From Streptomyces sp. NBC_01235 (GTDB lineage: Bacteria; Actinomycetota; Actinomycetes; Streptomycetales; Streptomycetaceae): DNA of 64,000 bases. The stretch is taken from positions 7,378,001-7,442,000 of the forward strand of contig NZ_CP108513.1 in assembly GCF_035989285.1 (NCBI RefSeq), read 5' to 3'. The position numbers and the translations under genes are program-made. This document shows, piece by piece, positions 1 through 10,248 of the stretch (position 1 is the first letter of the stretch; each line of letters opens with the position of its first letter). The notes under the pieces were generated by a model, which searched no databases, was not told the DNA's origin, and saw only the letters and a program-made list of their open reading frames with translations.

Positions 1-594
1 CTGGGCAGTGCGGCCGTCCGGCTGTCGCCCGAGGGCGAGGCCGAGGTGGTGTGGGGGCGGCGGCTGGACCCCGCCCGCATGGAGGTGCTGTCGATCCCGC
101 TGCCCTCCTCGGGGCGGCGCTGGGGCGAGGTCGTGCTGCACGACGGGGTGCCCCACGGGGAGCGGACCACGTCCGCCGGTCACTCCTACCCGGTCTTCGA
201 CGAGATCGAGCTGTGGGCGCCGTCGCCCGTGCCGACCTGGGTGGTCCTCCTGGAGGCGGCCAGCGAGGCCGACCGGGACGCGCTGGAGCAGCTGGCGGCC
301 GATGCCGGCTTCGCGGCGGAGGACTGGTCCTCCTCGGTGCGGCTGCTGTGCCGGATGTGCTCGGAGTCCCGGATGCCGTCCGACGAGGGTGACGGCGAGC
401 ACCTCGACCCGCACGACCACAGCGAGCCGGGCCACCCGGGCCCCCTCGGTCACCGCACCGACGGGCAGCTGTGGATGCCGGAGCGGGAGTGTGGCGTGGC
501 CGCCCCGGCTTCCCTCGTGAGGGGGTTGCTGGACGGGTGGGTCGCCGACAGCCCCGACTCCAGGGACTGGCGGGATCTCGAAGAGGTGTGCTGA
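1..594 (+). CDS. C-terminal part of an unrecognised protein (truncated by window start)
   Basis: The frame is open from base 1 to a TGA at 592-594, so the 5' end lies outside the window. About 197 residues are visible. They are acidic and start with a beta-rich stretch containing short W/P motifs (WAPSPVPTWVVLLE), followed by a CRMCSE segment and a His/Asp/Pro-rich stretch (HLDPHDHSEPGHPGP). There is no membrane segment or catalytic motif that I can name. It lies on the same strand as peptide deformylase with a 150-bp gap, so an operon is possible but not shown. Third-position GC is very high as in its neighbours, which supports it as a real gene. Function unknown. Confidence 0.7.
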   Translation: MGSAAVRLSPEGEAEVVWGRRLDPARMEVLSIPLPSSGRRWGEVVLHDGVPHGERTTSAGHSYPVFDEIELWAPSPVPTWVVLLEAASEADRDALEQLAADAGFAAEDWSSSVRLLCRMCSESRMPSDEGDGEHLDPHDHSEPGHPGPLGHRTDGQLWMPERECGVAAPASLVRGLLDGWVADSPDSRDWRDLEEVC

Positions 595-616
595 CGTCTT
601 TCCGGTGCGGGTCCGT

Positions 617-670
617 TGTGGCTGGTCGCGTCCACGCGGCGGAGCCGCACGTCAGATGCAGCCCCGCCCC
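617..670 (+). repeat. Dispersed intergenic repeat, copy A
   Basis: A GC-rich block containing ggctggtcgcg, then ccacgcggcggagccgcac, then gcagccccgc. The same order of blocks occurs at 7171-7220 and, inverted, at 15172-15235. All three copies are between genes. It resembles a short repeat I associate with Streptomyces intergenic regions. It sits just upstream of the deformylase gene. Confidence 0.6.
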
Positions 671-744
671 TTGAGGGACGCGATCCCCCGTACCCTGTAT
701 CAGCAACTTCACCCCCTGTTTCACTGAGGAAGGCATCGTCGGTC

Positions 745-1395
745 ATGGCGCAGCAGGACACCGATCAGCAGCACGCGGGCGTGCTCCCCGTGGACGACGA
801 GGGCTTCGTCATCGACACCGAGGAGACGGAGGAGCGCGAGCTGGCCTGGCGTGAGGCCGGCACCTCGCGGCCGATCACCGTCGTCGGGAACCCGGTGCTG
901 CACAAGGAGTGCAAGGACGTCACCGAGTTCGGCGAGGAACTGCGCCGGCTGGTCGCGGACATGTTCGCCTCGCAGCACACCGCCGAGGGCGTGGGCCTGG
1001 CCGCCAACCAGATCGGCGTCGACCTGAAGGTCTTCGTCTACGACTGCCCCGACGACGAGGGCGCCCGGCACACCGGTGTCGTCTGCAACCCCAAGCTCGT
1101 CGAACTCCCCGCGGACAGGCGCCGGCTGGACGACAGCAACGAGGGCTGCCTGTCGGTGCCCACCGCCTACGCGCCGCTCGCCCGCCCCGACTACGCCGAG
1201 GTGACCGGGCAGGACGAGCAGGGCAACCCGATCAAGGTGCGCGGCACCGGGTACTTCGCCCGGTGCTTGCAGCACGAGACGGACCACCTGTACGGCTACC
1301 TCTACATCGACCGGCTGTCCAAGCGCGAACGCAAGGACGCCCTGCGGCAGATGGCCGAGAACGAGCCCCGCTACCCCGTGGTCGCCAACGACTGA
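745..1395 (+). CDS. def: Peptide deformylase
   Basis: Removes the N-formyl group from nascent proteins in the cytoplasm; a metal-dependent hydrolase. All three family motifs are present: [10 protein letters not shown] (motif 1, about residue 85), EGCLSVP (motif 2, metal-binding Cys, about 133) and QHETDHLYG (motif 3, HExDH, about 177). The 216-residue length includes an N-terminal extension of about 45 acidic residues before the conserved core, as in several actinobacterial Defs. The ATG at 745 follows a gaggaaggc ribosome site. Its 3' end overlaps the convergent AraC-type gene by 25 bp. Probably housekeeping. Confidence 0.95.
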   Translation: MAQQDTDQQHAGVLPVDDEGFVIDTEETEERELAWREAGTSRPITVVGNPVLHKECKDVTEFGEELRRLVADMFASQHTAEGVGLAANQIGVDLKVFVYDCPDDEGARHTGVVCNPKLVELPADRRRLDDSNEGCLSVPTAYAPLARPDYAEVTGQDEQGNPIKVRGTGYFARCLQHETDHLYGYLYIDRLSKRERKDALRQMAENEPRYPVVAND

Positions 1396-2345
1396 GGGCC
1401 GCGGAACGTGCGCCGGTAGGCGTTGGGGGTCGTCCCCAGCGCCTGCACGAACTGGTGGCGCAGGGCGCCCGCCGTGCCGAAGCCGGCCCGCCAGGCGATC
1501 GCGTCCATCGTCTCGTCCGTCACCTCCAGCAACTGCTGTGCCAGCAGCACCCGTTGGCGCAGCAGCCAGCGGTAGGGGGTGGTGCCCGTCTCCTGCTGGA
1601 AGCGGCGGGCGAAGGTGCGCGGGGACATGTGGGCGCGTTCGGCGAGCTGCTCGACCGTGACCTCCTGGTCGAGGTGCTGCTCCATCCAGGCGAGCACCTC
1701 GCCGACGGTGTCGCACCGCGACCGGGGCAGCGGCCGCTCGATGTACTGGGCCTGGCCGCCGTCCCGGTGCGGCGGCACCACCATCCGGCGTGCGATCCGG
1801 TTGGCGACCTCCGGGCCCTGCTCCTTGCGGACGATGTGCAGACAGGCGTCGATGCCCGCGGCCGTTCCGGCCGAGGTGATCACCGGGCCCTCGTCGACGT
1901 AGAGCACGTCCGGCTCGACCGTGGTGCGCGGATACAGCCGGGCCAGCTGCTCGGCGTGCCGCCAGTGCACCGCGCAGCGCCGCCCGTCCAGCAGCCCCGC
2001 CGCGGCCAGCACGAACGCCCCGGAGCAGACGCTGAGCACGCGCGTGCCCCGGTCCACCGCCCGGCGCAGCGCGTCGAGCAGCTCCGGCGGGAAGTCCCGC
2101 CTGCCGTACGTCTCCCCGGCCGGGACGGCGATCAGGTCGGCGCTCTCCAGCCGTTCCAGCCCGTGCTCGGTGCCCACGGTGAAGCCCGCGTGGGTGCTCA
2201 GCATCGGCCCCTCCGCCGAGGCGACGGCGAAGTCGTAGACCGGCAGCCCCTCGTCGCTGCGGTCTATCCCGAAGACCTCACAGACGACGCCCAGTTCGAA
2301 GGGGTGCACACCGTCCAGGAGGATCGCGGCCACGTTCTTCAGCAT
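1371..2345 (-). CDS. nrdS: AraC-family regulator with GATase1-like sensor domain, NrdS
   Basis: A 324-residue transcription factor. Residues about 1-190 form a DJ-1/PfpI-like glutamine-amidotransferase-type domain ([37 protein letters not shown] with the nucleophile-elbow Cys). Residues about 220-315 form two AraC helix-turn-helix motifs ([31 protein letters not shown]). In S. coelicolor an AraC-like gene named nrdS lies directly downstream of nrdAB, and the same order and strand are seen here, about 250 bp after nrdB. The ATG at 2345 was chosen because homologous GATase-AraC proteins begin with [12 protein letters not shown]. Its target is not visible. The name rests on position and domain type. 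Confidence 0.82.
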   Translation of the reverse strand: MLKNVAAILLDGVHPFELGVVCEVFGIDRSDEGLPVYDFAVASAEGPMLSTHAGFTVGTEHGLERLESADLIAVPAGETYGRRDFPPELLDALRRAVDRGTRVLSVCSGAFVLAAAGLLDGRRCAVHWRHAEQLARLYPRTTVEPDVLYVDEGPVITSAGTAAGIDACLHIVRKEQGPEVANRIARRMVVPPHRDGGQAQYIERPLPRSRCDTVGEVLAWMEQHLDQEVTVEQLAERAHMSPRTFARRFQQETGTTPYRWLLRQRVLLAQQLLEVTDETMDAIAWRAGFGTAGALRHQFVQALGTTPNAYRRTFRGPQSLATTG

Positions 2346-2438
2346 GCCGACAGTATGCCTCGGCAGTGGCAGTAATTTGAAGATGTGCGGCAGTCCTGCC
2401 ACTCACGGGCAGGGGCGTCCGGCACAACACTGGTGTCC

Positions 2439-2681
2439 ATGAACGCAAACCAGATCGAAGGCCTCATCGGAATGCTCATGGTCCTCGGGATCCTCGTCCT
2501 CCTGGTCCTCCCGTCCGTGTTCGGCATCGTGCGCGACCGTCGCGCCGACCGGCAGATCAGGGAGGCCCAGGAGGCCCGCGGGGAGAGGGAGGGTCAGAAG
2601 TCCTCGTCCAGGTCGACGGTGCCCTCCACCGCCACCTGGTACGCCGACGGACGGCGCTCGAAGAAGTTGGTCAGCTCCTGA
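2439..2681 (+). CDS. Small single-pass membrane protein, unknown function
   Basis: An 80-residue product starting MNANQIEGLIGMLM. It has one strong hydrophobic helix (residues about 6-30), then a charged cytoplasmic-type tail (VRDRRADRQIREAQEARGER). The start ATG at 2439 has only a weak upstream ribosome site. The last 88 bases overlap the 3' end of nrdB on the other strand, so the C-terminal 29 residues may be an artefact of antisense GC bias. The N-terminal half looks genuine because of its membrane-like composition. No family recognised. Confidence 0.5.
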   Translation: MNANQIEGLIGMLMVLGILVLLVLPSVFGIVRDRRADRQIREAQEARGEREGQKSSSRSTVPSTATWYADGRRSKKLVSS

Positions 2682-3607
2682 ACACCCTGGAGCTCCATGA
2701 AGGAGAACGGGTTCTCAGAGCCGTAGACCGGGGCGAAGCCGAGCCGCGACAGGCGCTGGTCGGCGACGCACTCGAGGTACTGCCGCATCGAGTCGGTGTT
2801 CATGCCCGGCAGGCCGTCACCGCACAGGTCGCGTCCGAACTGCAGCTCGGCCTCGACGGCCTCCCGGAGCATGTCGGTGACCTGCTCCTGGAGCTTGTCG
2901 TCGAAGAGCTCCGGCTCCTCCTTGCGGACCGTGTCGACCACCTCGAAGGCGAAGCTCATGTGCATCGTCTCGTCACGGAACACCCAGTTGGTGCCGGTGG
3001 CCAGGCCGTGCAGCAGCCCCCGGCTGCGGAACCAGTAGACGTACGCGAAGGCGCCGTAGAAGAACAGGCCCTCGATGCACGCGGCGAAGCAGATCAGGTT
3101 GAGCAGGAAGCGGCGCCGGTCGGCCTTCGTCTCCAGGCGGTCCAGCTTCTCGACCTCGTTGATCCACTTGAAGCAGAACTCGGCCTTCTCGCGGATGGAG
3201 GGGATGTTCTCCACCGCGTCGAAGGCGGCCGCGCGGTCCTCCGGGTCGGGGAGATAGGTGTCCAGCAGCGTCAGATAGAACTGGACGTGCACGGCCTCCT
3301 CGAACAGCTGCCGCGACAGATAGAGGCGCGCCTCGGGGGAGTTGATGTGCTTGTACAGCGTCAGCACGAGGTTGTTCGCCACGATCGAGTCGCCCGTCGC
3401 GAAGAACGCGACCAGCCGGCCGATCATGTGCTGCTCGCCCTCGGACAGCTTCGCCAGGTCGGCGACGTCCGAGTGGAGGTCGACCTCCTCCACGGTCCAG
3501 GTGTTCTTGATGGCGTCCCGGTAGCGCTCGTAGAAGTCCGGGTAGCGCATGGGACGCAGAGTCAGCTCGAAGCCCGGGTCGAGCAGGTTGGTGTTACGGC
3601 TGGTCAT
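2594..3607 (-). CDS. nrdB: Class Ia ribonucleotide reductase, small (R2) subunit
   Basis: A 337-residue R2 subunit that carries the diferric-tyrosyl radical cofactor for aerobic reduction of ribonucleotides, as partner of NrdA. Iron-ligand motifs are visible: EEAVHVQFY (E and H), EGLFFYGAFAY and DETMHMSFAF (DExxH-type). The C-terminal tail (VEGTVDLDEDF) is the acidic peptide that docks into NrdA. The ATG at 3607 overlaps the TAA of nrdA by one base (TAATG), so translation is likely coupled. Expression of the pair should follow the cobalamin riboswitch upstream of nrdA. Confidence 0.95.
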   Translation of the reverse strand: MTSRNTNLLDPGFELTLRPMRYPDFYERYRDAIKNTWTVEEVDLHSDVADLAKLSEGEQHMIGRLVAFFATGDSIVANNLVLTLYKHINSPEARLYLSRQLFEEAVHVQFYLTLLDTYLPDPEDRAAAFDAVENIPSIREKAEFCFKWINEVEKLDRLETKADRRRFLLNLICFAACIEGLFFYGAFAYVYWFRSRGLLHGLATGTNWVFRDETMHMSFAFEVVDTVRKEEPELFDDKLQEQVTDMLREAVEAELQFGRDLCGDGLPGMNTDSMRQYLECVADQRLSRLGFAPVYGSENPFSFMELQGVQELTNFFERRPSAYQVAVEGTVDLDEDF

Positions 3608-5982
3608 TACTGGCAGGCCTCGCAGGACTCGGGGTTTTCCAGGGAGCAGGCGACGGCCTCTTCGGGCGCCGGCTGCTGTGTGGCTGACGCCATTGCTTCG
3701 TTGACGGGGACGGTGGCCTGCGCGGCGCGGGCGATACGGGTCGCCGGGCGCGAGCGCAGGTAGTACGTGGTCTTCAGGCCCGACTTCCAGGCGTACGCGT
3801 ACATCGAGGAGAGCTTGCCGATGGTCGGCGTCTCCAGGAACAGGTTCAGGGACTGCGCCTGGTCCAGGTACGGAGTGCGGGCGGCGGCCATGTCGATCAG
3901 GCCGCGCTGCGGGATCTCCCAGGCCGTGCGGTACAAGGCCCGCACCTCCTCCGGGATCCACGCGAAGTCCTGCACCGAGCCGTTCGCGTCGCGCAGCGCC
4001 TCGCGGGTGCGGGCGTCCCAGACGCCGAGCTCCTTGAGGTCGTTCACCAGGTACGAGTTGACCTGGAGGAACTCGCCGGACAGCGTCTCGCGCTTGAACA
4101 GGTTGGACACCTGCGGCTCGATGCACTCGTACACGCCCGCGATGGAGGCGATGGTCGCGGTGGGCGCGATCGCGAGCAGCAGCGAGTTGCGCATGCCGGT
4201 CGCCGCGACCCGCTCGCGCAGCGCCGCCCAGCGCTCCGGCCAGGTGAACTCGACGCCGTAGTGGTCGGGGTGCAGCACACCCCGGGCGGTACGGGTCTTC
4301 TCCCAGGCCGGAAGCGGGCCGCTGCGCTCGGCGAGGTCGGCGGAGGCCTCGTACGCGGCCAGCATGATCCGCTCGGCGATACGGGTCGACAGCGCCTTGG
4401 CCTCGGCCGAGTCGAAGGGCAGCCGCAGCTTGAAGAAGACGTCCTGGAGGCCCATCGCGCCGAGACCGACCGGACGCCACCGGGCGTTGGAGCGGCCCGC
4501 CTGCTCGGTCGGGTAGAAGTTGATGTCGACGACCCGGTCGAGGAAGGTGACGGCGGTGCGGACCGTCTGGTCCAGCCGCTCCCAGTCGATGTCGTCGCCG
4601 ACGACGAACGCGCCGAGGTTCACCGAACCCAGGTTGCAGACCGCCGTCTCGCCGTCGTCCGTGACCTCCAGGATCTCCGTGCACAGGTTGGAGGAGTGGA
4701 CGACGTGACCCGGCTCGGCCGTCTGGTTGGCGGTGCGGTTGGCGGCGTCCTTGAAGGTCATCCAGCCGTTGCCGGTCTGCGCGAGGGTGCGCATCATGCG
4801 GCCGTACAGGTCACGGGCGGGGATGGTCTTCTTCGCCAGCCCCTTCGCCTCGGCCGACCGGTACGCCGCGTCGAACTCCTCGCCCCACAGGTCGACCAGC
4901 TCGGGCACGTCGGAGGGGGAGAACAGCGACCACGGGGCGTCGGCGTTGACCCGGCGCATGAACTCGTCCGGGATCCAGTGCGCGAGGTTCAGGTTGTGCG
5001 TACGGCGGGCGTCCTCACCGGTGTTGTCCCGCAGCTCCAGGAACTCCTCGATGTCGGAGTGCCAGGTCTCCAGGTAGACCGCGGCCGCGCCCTTGCGCCG
5101 GCCGCCCTGGTTCACGGCGGCGACGGAGGCGTCCAGGGTCTTGAGGAACGGGACGATGCCGTTGGAGTGCCCGTTGGTCCCGCGGATCAGGGAACCGCGG
5201 CTGCGGATGCGGGAGTACGACAGGCCGATGCCGCCGGCGTGCTTCGACAGCCGGGCGACCTGGTGGTAGCGGTCGTAGATGGAGTCCAGCTCGTCCAGCG
5301 GGGAGTCGAGGAGGTAGCAGGACGACATCTGGGGGTGCCGGGTGCCGGAGTTGAAGAGGGTGGGGGAGGACGGGAGGTAGTCCAGGCGGCTCATCAGCCG
5401 GTAGAGCGCGGCGACCTCGTCCACCGAACGGGCCGTGTCGTCCTCGGCGAGGCCGGAGGCGACACGCAGCAGGAAGTGCTGGGGCGTCTCGACGACCTTG
5501 CGGGTGATCGGGTGCCGCAGCAGGTAGCGGCTGTGCAGGGTGCGCAGGCCGAAGTAGCCGAAGCGGTCGTCGGCATCCGTGTCGACCAGCGCGTCGAGGC
5601 GGGCCGCGTGGGCGCGCACGAACTCGGCGGTGCGGTCGGCGATCAGGCCCTCACGGTGGCCGACGGCGACCGAGGCGGTGAACGACGTGACGCCCTGGGA
5701 GGCGGCCTCCGCGGCGATACCGACCGTCAGCAGCCGGGCGGCCAGCTTCGAGTAGACGGGGTCCTCGGAGATCAGGCCGGCGGCCGCCTCCGTGGCCAGC
5801 TCGCGCAGCTCCGCCTCGTCGGCGCGGGCGGACCGGCCGCGCAGGGCCGCGGCGGCGACCCGGCCGGGGTCGGCGTCGGGCAGGTCGGCGGTCAGCTCGG
5901 TCAGGGTACGCAGCAACGCGGTACCGGGACCGTCGGTCTCCAGCTCGGTGACTGAAGCCGGTTCGGCTGGCGCGATGGTCAC
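3607..5982 (-). CDS. nrdA: Class Ia ribonucleotide reductase, large (R1) subunit
   Basis: The catalytic subunit, 791 residues from the GTG at 5982. R1 motifs seen: NSGTRHPQMSSCYLLDS with the redox Cys, GGIGLSYSRIRSRGS, HSSNLCTEILEV with active-site Cys, VCNLGSVNLGAF, and a C-terminal CxxxCxxC-type tail (CSLENPESCEACQ) that would be re-reduced by a thioredoxin-like partner. The GTG is preceded by gagggagagc and lies about 120 bases below the riboswitch. Longer in-frame extensions upstream would run through the riboswitch and are rejected. In S. coelicolor this operon is shut off by vitamin B12 when the B12-dependent class II enzyme NrdJ can work; the same logic is expected here. Confidence 0.95.
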   Translation of the reverse strand: MTIAPAEPASVTELETDGPGTALLRTLTELTADLPDADPGRVAAAALRGRSARADEAELRELATEAAAGLISEDPVYSKLAARLLTVGIAAEAASQGVTSFTASVAVGHREGLIADRTAEFVRAHAARLDALVDTDADDRFGYFGLRTLHSRYLLRHPITRKVVETPQHFLLRVASGLAEDDTARSVDEVAALYRLMSRLDYLPSSPTLFNSGTRHPQMSSCYLLDSPLDELDSIYDRYHQVARLSKHAGGIGLSYSRIRSRGSLIRGTNGHSNGIVPFLKTLDASVAAVNQGGRRKGAAAVYLETWHSDIEEFLELRDNTGEDARRTHNLNLAHWIPDEFMRRVNADAPWSLFSPSDVPELVDLWGEEFDAAYRSAEAKGLAKKTIPARDLYGRMMRTLAQTGNGWMTFKDAANRTANQTAEPGHVVHSSNLCTEILEVTDDGETAVCNLGSVNLGAFVVGDDIDWERLDQTVRTAVTFLDRVVDINFYPTEQAGRSNARWRPVGLGAMGLQDVFFKLRLPFDSAEAKALSTRIAERIMLAAYEASADLAERSGPLPAWEKTRTARGVLHPDHYGVEFTWPERWAALRERVAATGMRNSLLLAIAPTATIASIAGVYECIEPQVSNLFKRETLSGEFLQVNSYLVNDLKELGVWDARTREALRDANGSVQDFAWIPEEVRALYRTAWEIPQRGLIDMAAARTPYLDQAQSLNLFLETPTIGKLSSMYAYAWKSGLKTTYYLRSRPATRIARAAQATVPVNEAMASATQQPAPEEAVACSLENPESCEACQ

Positions 5983-6104
5983 GTGGGGCTCTCCCTCGCT
6001 CGGCGGTGGGCCTGGCGGAGGGCAGGGGGCAGCACACGAGCGCACGGGGCGTCGCGTCCACCGGCCCACTCCACGAGGCCCGGACGTCAGGGCACCCGGA
6101 CCTG

Positions 6105-6265
6105 ATGGGCCGGGCACGCTGTCGGCAGGTCCTCGGACTGACCAGGCGTACGCAAATGGAGAGGAACGCACGCGAGTACACCGTTGCGGGACAGTTCCGG
6201 ATTCGCACCGGATTCCCCTGTGGCGACAGCGAGCACGAGCATACATCTTGTGCCCGCCTGCCACG
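6105..6265 (-). promoter_or_regulatory. Cobalamin (B12) riboswitch in the nrdAB leader
   Basis: On the minus strand the conserved core reads GGGAATCCGGTGCGAATCC, then GGAACTGTCCCGCAACGGT, and about 60 bases later the B12 box AGTCCGAGGACCTGCC (complement of 6128-6143). A GGGCAC/GTGCCC pairing (about 6250-6255 with 6112-6117) closes the element. These are the signature blocks of adenosylcobalamin riboswitches. Between it and the nrdA GTG lie about 120 bases with nested GC-rich inverted repeats (gggcctcgtggagtgggcc) that could be the expression platform. Limits are approximate. Confidence 0.95.
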
Positions 6266-6294
6266 CCACCCCCAGATGTTGTGTCGAGGCGGTT

Positions 6295-6804
6295 TCAGAG
6301 CGTCAACTGGTAGGTGAGGAGAGTGAGGTCGTCAAGGTGTGGCACGGGATTCCAGTCCCGCTCGGGTGTGCGGACGAAGCCGAGGCGTTCGTAGATGCGG
6401 TGGGCCGTGTGCATGGCGCGCTGGGTCGACAGAACGACGGTCGTGCAGCCTTCCACGGCCCGCGCCCGCTCGACGCACGCCCGTACGAGAGCCTCGCCCG
6501 CGCCCCGGCCACGGGTGGCACGGTCGACCGCGAGCATACGGATCTCGGCCTCACCGGGGCCCGCGATGTCGGCCATGAGGCTGCCCGGACCCGGGACGAA
6601 GGTGACTCCGCCGAGGAGGATGTCGCCCTCGACGGCCACGAGGACCTCGGCGGCGGCCGCCCGCTTCGCGACGTTCCTCAGCTCGCCCAGGTACGCGTCG
6701 CTCTCCCCGAAGTCGAGCAGCCCGTCCTGGAGATAGGCCTGTGCGGTGATCTCCCCGAGCGCCTCGTACTCTCCGGTGCCCACCGGCCGTATCACGATAT
6801 CCAT
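6295..6804 (-). CDS. GNAT-family N-acetyltransferase
   Basis: A 169-residue GNAT protein. The acetyl-CoA motif A is AVDRATRGRGAGEALVRAC (R/QxxGxG/A type) at residues about 92-110, followed by motif B around YERLGFVRTPERDW. The ATG at 6804 starts MDIVIRPVGTGEY, the usual beta1 strand of the fold. It lies on the same strand upstream of the nrd leader, so readthrough into the riboswitch region is possible. Its acyl acceptor is unknown. Confidence 0.85.
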   Translation of the reverse strand: MDIVIRPVGTGEYEALGEITAQAYLQDGLLDFGESDAYLGELRNVAKRAAAAEVLVAVEGDILLGGVTFVPGPGSLMADIAGPGEAEIRMLAVDRATRGRGAGEALVRACVERARAVEGCTTVVLSTQRAMHTAHRIYERLGFVRTPERDWNPVPHLDDLTLLTYQLTL

Positions 6805-7233
6805 GGCCCCGAGTCTGCCGGACGCCCAGGCCGTCGGTCCTTGTGATTCTTCCGACGGGGCAGCCGAGTTGCGGGGCGCGCGGTTCCGGCTCTGCCCGTA
6901 CCTCCCCGGGGCTCGGTGCCCCGGGGAGGGATCCGTGAGCCGTTCTGCCGGCAGCAGCAGGCCCTGCTGCCCGGGGGGCCGCGCAGGAAGACATCGCACC
7001 GGGTCGGCATGCGCGTCCGCGAACCGGACCGGTTCTGGGACGCGATGGCCAGGCGGACCCGTGGCCAGGGTCCCCGACGGGAAGGGTGTCGGACGGGAAG
7101 GGTGTCCGACGGGAATGCCGAAGCGGGCCGCCGTGGTGCCAGCTCTCGGCGGCCCGCTCCGGGTCGTGGGTGGCTGGTCGCGCCCACCCGGCGGAGCCGT
7201 ATATCGACACGGCCCCGCGCCTCCCTGGTACCT
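6805..7233. other. Intergenic region with hairpin and short direct repeats
   Basis: No gene seen. It contains a perfect 10-bp stem at 6902-6911/6919-6928 (ctccccgggg and its complement, 7-base loop). A 16-bp direct repeat, gacgggaagggtgtcg type, runs in about 2.5 copies at 7076-7115. Copy B of the dispersed repeat ends the region at 7171-7220. The hairpin could end minus-strand transcripts from the symporter gene, but it has no U-tract. Confidence 0.5.
7171..7220 (+). repeat. Dispersed intergenic repeat, copy B
   Basis: Reads tggctggtcgcg, cccacccggcggagccgt, atatcgacacggccccgcg. It matches copy A (617-670) and the complement of copy C (15172-15235) block for block with a few substitutions. 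It lies directly downstream of the symporter stop codon. Confidence 0.6.
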
Positions 7234-8862
7234 CTAGTGAGAGGTGCCCGCGGTCGCCGACGGCAGTTCCACCTGCACCCCCGCGTCGCCCGCGTCCGCC
7301 GTGTAGTCCTCCGGCTTGGTCTCGTCGACGCCCTCCGGGGCCTTCGCCGCCTTCAGGACGAACGTGAGGACCACCGTGACGACGACGTTGATGACGAACG
7401 CCGTCAGGCCGATGTAGCCGATCTCGCCGATGCCCGGGATCTCCTTCGCCGAGCCGCCGAAGTGCTTCTGGGTCGGGGAGGCGACGCCGTAGGCGGCGAA
7501 GGTGCCGTAGATCATGCCGACCGCCCAGCCGGCGAGCAGCGCCCAGCGGTGGAACCAGCGGGTGAAGAGGCCGCCGACCAGGGCCGGGAAGGTCTGGAGG
7601 ATCCAGATGCCGCCCAGGAGCTGGAAGTTGATGGCGACCGTCTTGTCCATGGTGAGGACGAAGACCAGGGCTCCCACCTTCACCAGCAGCGAGACCAGCT
7701 TGGAGACCTTGGTCTCCTGCGCGGGCGTCGCGTCCGGCTTGATGAAGTCCCGGTAGATGTTGCGGGTGAAGAGGTTCGCGGCCGCGATCGACATGATGGC
7801 CGCGGGCACGAGCGCGCCGATGCCGATCGCCGCGAACGCCACCCCCGCGAACCAGGAGGGGAACATGTTCTCGAACAGCTGCGGGATCGCCAGCTGCCCG
7901 TTGGTGACCTTGACCCCGGCCGCGATCGCCATGAAGCCCAGCAGCGCGAGCAGACCCAGCATCAGGGAGTACAGCGGCAGGATCGTGGTGTTGCGGCGGA
8001 TCACCTCACGGCTGCGCGAGGACAGCGTCGCGGTGATCGAGTGCGGGTACATGAAGAGCGCGAGCGCGGAGCCCAGCGCGAGCGTCGCGTACGTCCACTG
8101 GCCCGGTTCCGCCGGGGCCAGCGCGCCGCGCGGCTTGCCCGTGGCCTGGTTGGTCTGGCTGAACGCCTCGCCCGCCTTGGCGAAGATGTCGTCGAAGCCG
8201 CCCAGCTTGATCGGGATGTAGATGATCGCCACCGCGATGACGATGTAGATCAGCGTGTCCTTCACGAACGCGATCAGTGCGGGGGCCCGCAGACCCGAGG
8301 AGTAGGTGTAGGCCGCCAGCACGCCGAACGCGATCAGCAGCGGCAGGTCCTTCACGAACCAGTTGGTGTCCTCGCCGCCGCCGACGCCCATCACGTCGAG
8401 CACGGCCTGGATGCCGACCAGTTGGAGTGCGATGTACGGCATCGTCGCCAGGATGCCGGTGACGGCGACCGCAAGCGACAGGCCCTTCGAGCCGTACCGG
8501 CCGCGCACGAAGTCCGAGGTCGTGACGTAGCCGTGCTTGTGGGAGACCGACCACAGGCGGGGCAGGAACAGGAAGATCAGCGGGTAGACGAGGATCGTGT
8601 AGGGCACGGCGAAGAAGCCGGCCGCGCCCGCCGCGTAGATCGCCGCGGGCACCGCGACGAAGGTGTACGCCGTGTACAGGTCGCCGCCGAGCAGGAACCA
8701 GGTGACCCAGGTGCCGAACGACCGGCCGCCCAGGCCCCACTCGTCGAGACTGTGCTCGTTGTCGGCCTTGCGCCAGCGCGCGGCCAGGAAACCCATGGCC
8801 GTGACGGCCAGGAAGAAGAAGATGAAGACGGCGAGTGCCACGCCGTTCACGCCGTCGTTCAC
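7234..8862 (-). CDS. mctP: Sodium:solute symporter, probable monocarboxylate permease MctP
   Basis: A 542-residue polytopic membrane protein of the SSS family (about 13 hydrophobic segments). It starts VNDGVNGVALAVFIFFFLAV and carries the SSS signature region near GGRSFGTWVTWFLLGGDLYTAYTF and SAANLFTRNIYRDF. It is expected to take up small carboxylates (pyruvate, lactate, acetate) with Na+. The GTG at 8862 overlaps the TGA of the upstream DUF3311 gene (GTGA), so the two are translationally coupled. This pairing with a two-helix DUF3311 protein is typical of MctP-type transporters. The substrate is inferred. Confidence 0.82.
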   Translation of the reverse strand: MNDGVNGVALAVFIFFFLAVTAMGFLAARWRKADNEHSLDEWGLGGRSFGTWVTWFLLGGDLYTAYTFVAVPAAIYAAGAAGFFAVPYTILVYPLIFLFLPRLWSVSHKHGYVTTSDFVRGRYGSKGLSLAVAVTGILATMPYIALQLVGIQAVLDVMGVGGGEDTNWFVKDLPLLIAFGVLAAYTYSSGLRAPALIAFVKDTLIYIVIAVAIIYIPIKLGGFDDIFAKAGEAFSQTNQATGKPRGALAPAEPGQWTYATLALGSALALFMYPHSITATLSSRSREVIRRNTTILPLYSLMLGLLALLGFMAIAAGVKVTNGQLAIPQLFENMFPSWFAGVAFAAIGIGALVPAAIMSIAAANLFTRNIYRDFIKPDATPAQETKVSKLVSLLVKVGALVFVLTMDKTVAINFQLLGGIWILQTFPALVGGLFTRWFHRWALLAGWAVGMIYGTFAAYGVASPTQKHFGGSAKEIPGIGEIGYIGLTAFVINVVVTVVLTFVLKAAKAPEGVDETKPEDYTADAGDAGVQVELPSATAGTSH

Positions 8863-9119
8863 TTCGCCGCACCCCCGCCCTGGGCCTTGCGGTCGCGCTG
8901 GTCACGCTGCCACAGCTTGTACGCGATCACCGTGAGCGCGGTGGAGATCAGCACCCAGAGCATCTGGTACCAGTAGAAGAAGGGGATCCCGATGAACGCC
9001 GGATCCACCTTCGCGTACGAACCCACCCACAGCATCGCCACGAAGGGCGAGATCAGACAGAGGGCGATGACGACGCGCACTGGCGTCACCACCGGTTCCC
9101 TCGTTGCTTCGTCGGACAT
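8859..9119 (-). CDS. DUF3311 small membrane protein, symporter partner
   Basis: An 86-residue protein with two hydrophobic helices (VVIALCLISPFVAMLWVGSY and FFYWYQMLWVLISTALTVIA), and a basic tail KLWQRDQRDRK. DUF3311 proteins sit beside SSS-family symporters and are thought to be a small accessory subunit. The ATG at 9119 follows a ggggacgg-type ribosome site. The 3' end overlaps the start of the symporter by four bases, so the two form one operon. Confidence 0.85.
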   Translation of the reverse strand: MSDEATREPVVTPVRVVIALCLISPFVAMLWVGSYAKVDPAFIGIPFFYWYQMLWVLISTALTVIAYKLWQRDQRDRKAQGGGAAK

Positions 9120-9220
9120 CGGCGGCTCCGTCCCCTCACTCTGATCGCCTTGATCACAGATGTAATGCGCAGGCAATGTAAGTGACGGATAAGCCCAGCG
9201 GAAGACCCTCCACAGACCCT

Positions 9221-10130
<910 letters not shown>

Positions 10131-10248
10131 CAGGCAAATGGTCTACGAGTCGACGCCCTTCGGAATCCAGGTTTTCGACGGCTTCTTACTTAAAGGTTCC
10201 TGCATATGTAGGTCCCATAACGGCTGGTCGGAGGGGGTTCGACCACCC

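Noticed and set aside
5983..6264. N-terminal extension of NrdA upstream of GTG 5982
   Set aside because: The extension would translate the cobalamin riboswitch. R1 homologues begin near MTIAPAEP, and a good ribosome site precedes the GTG.
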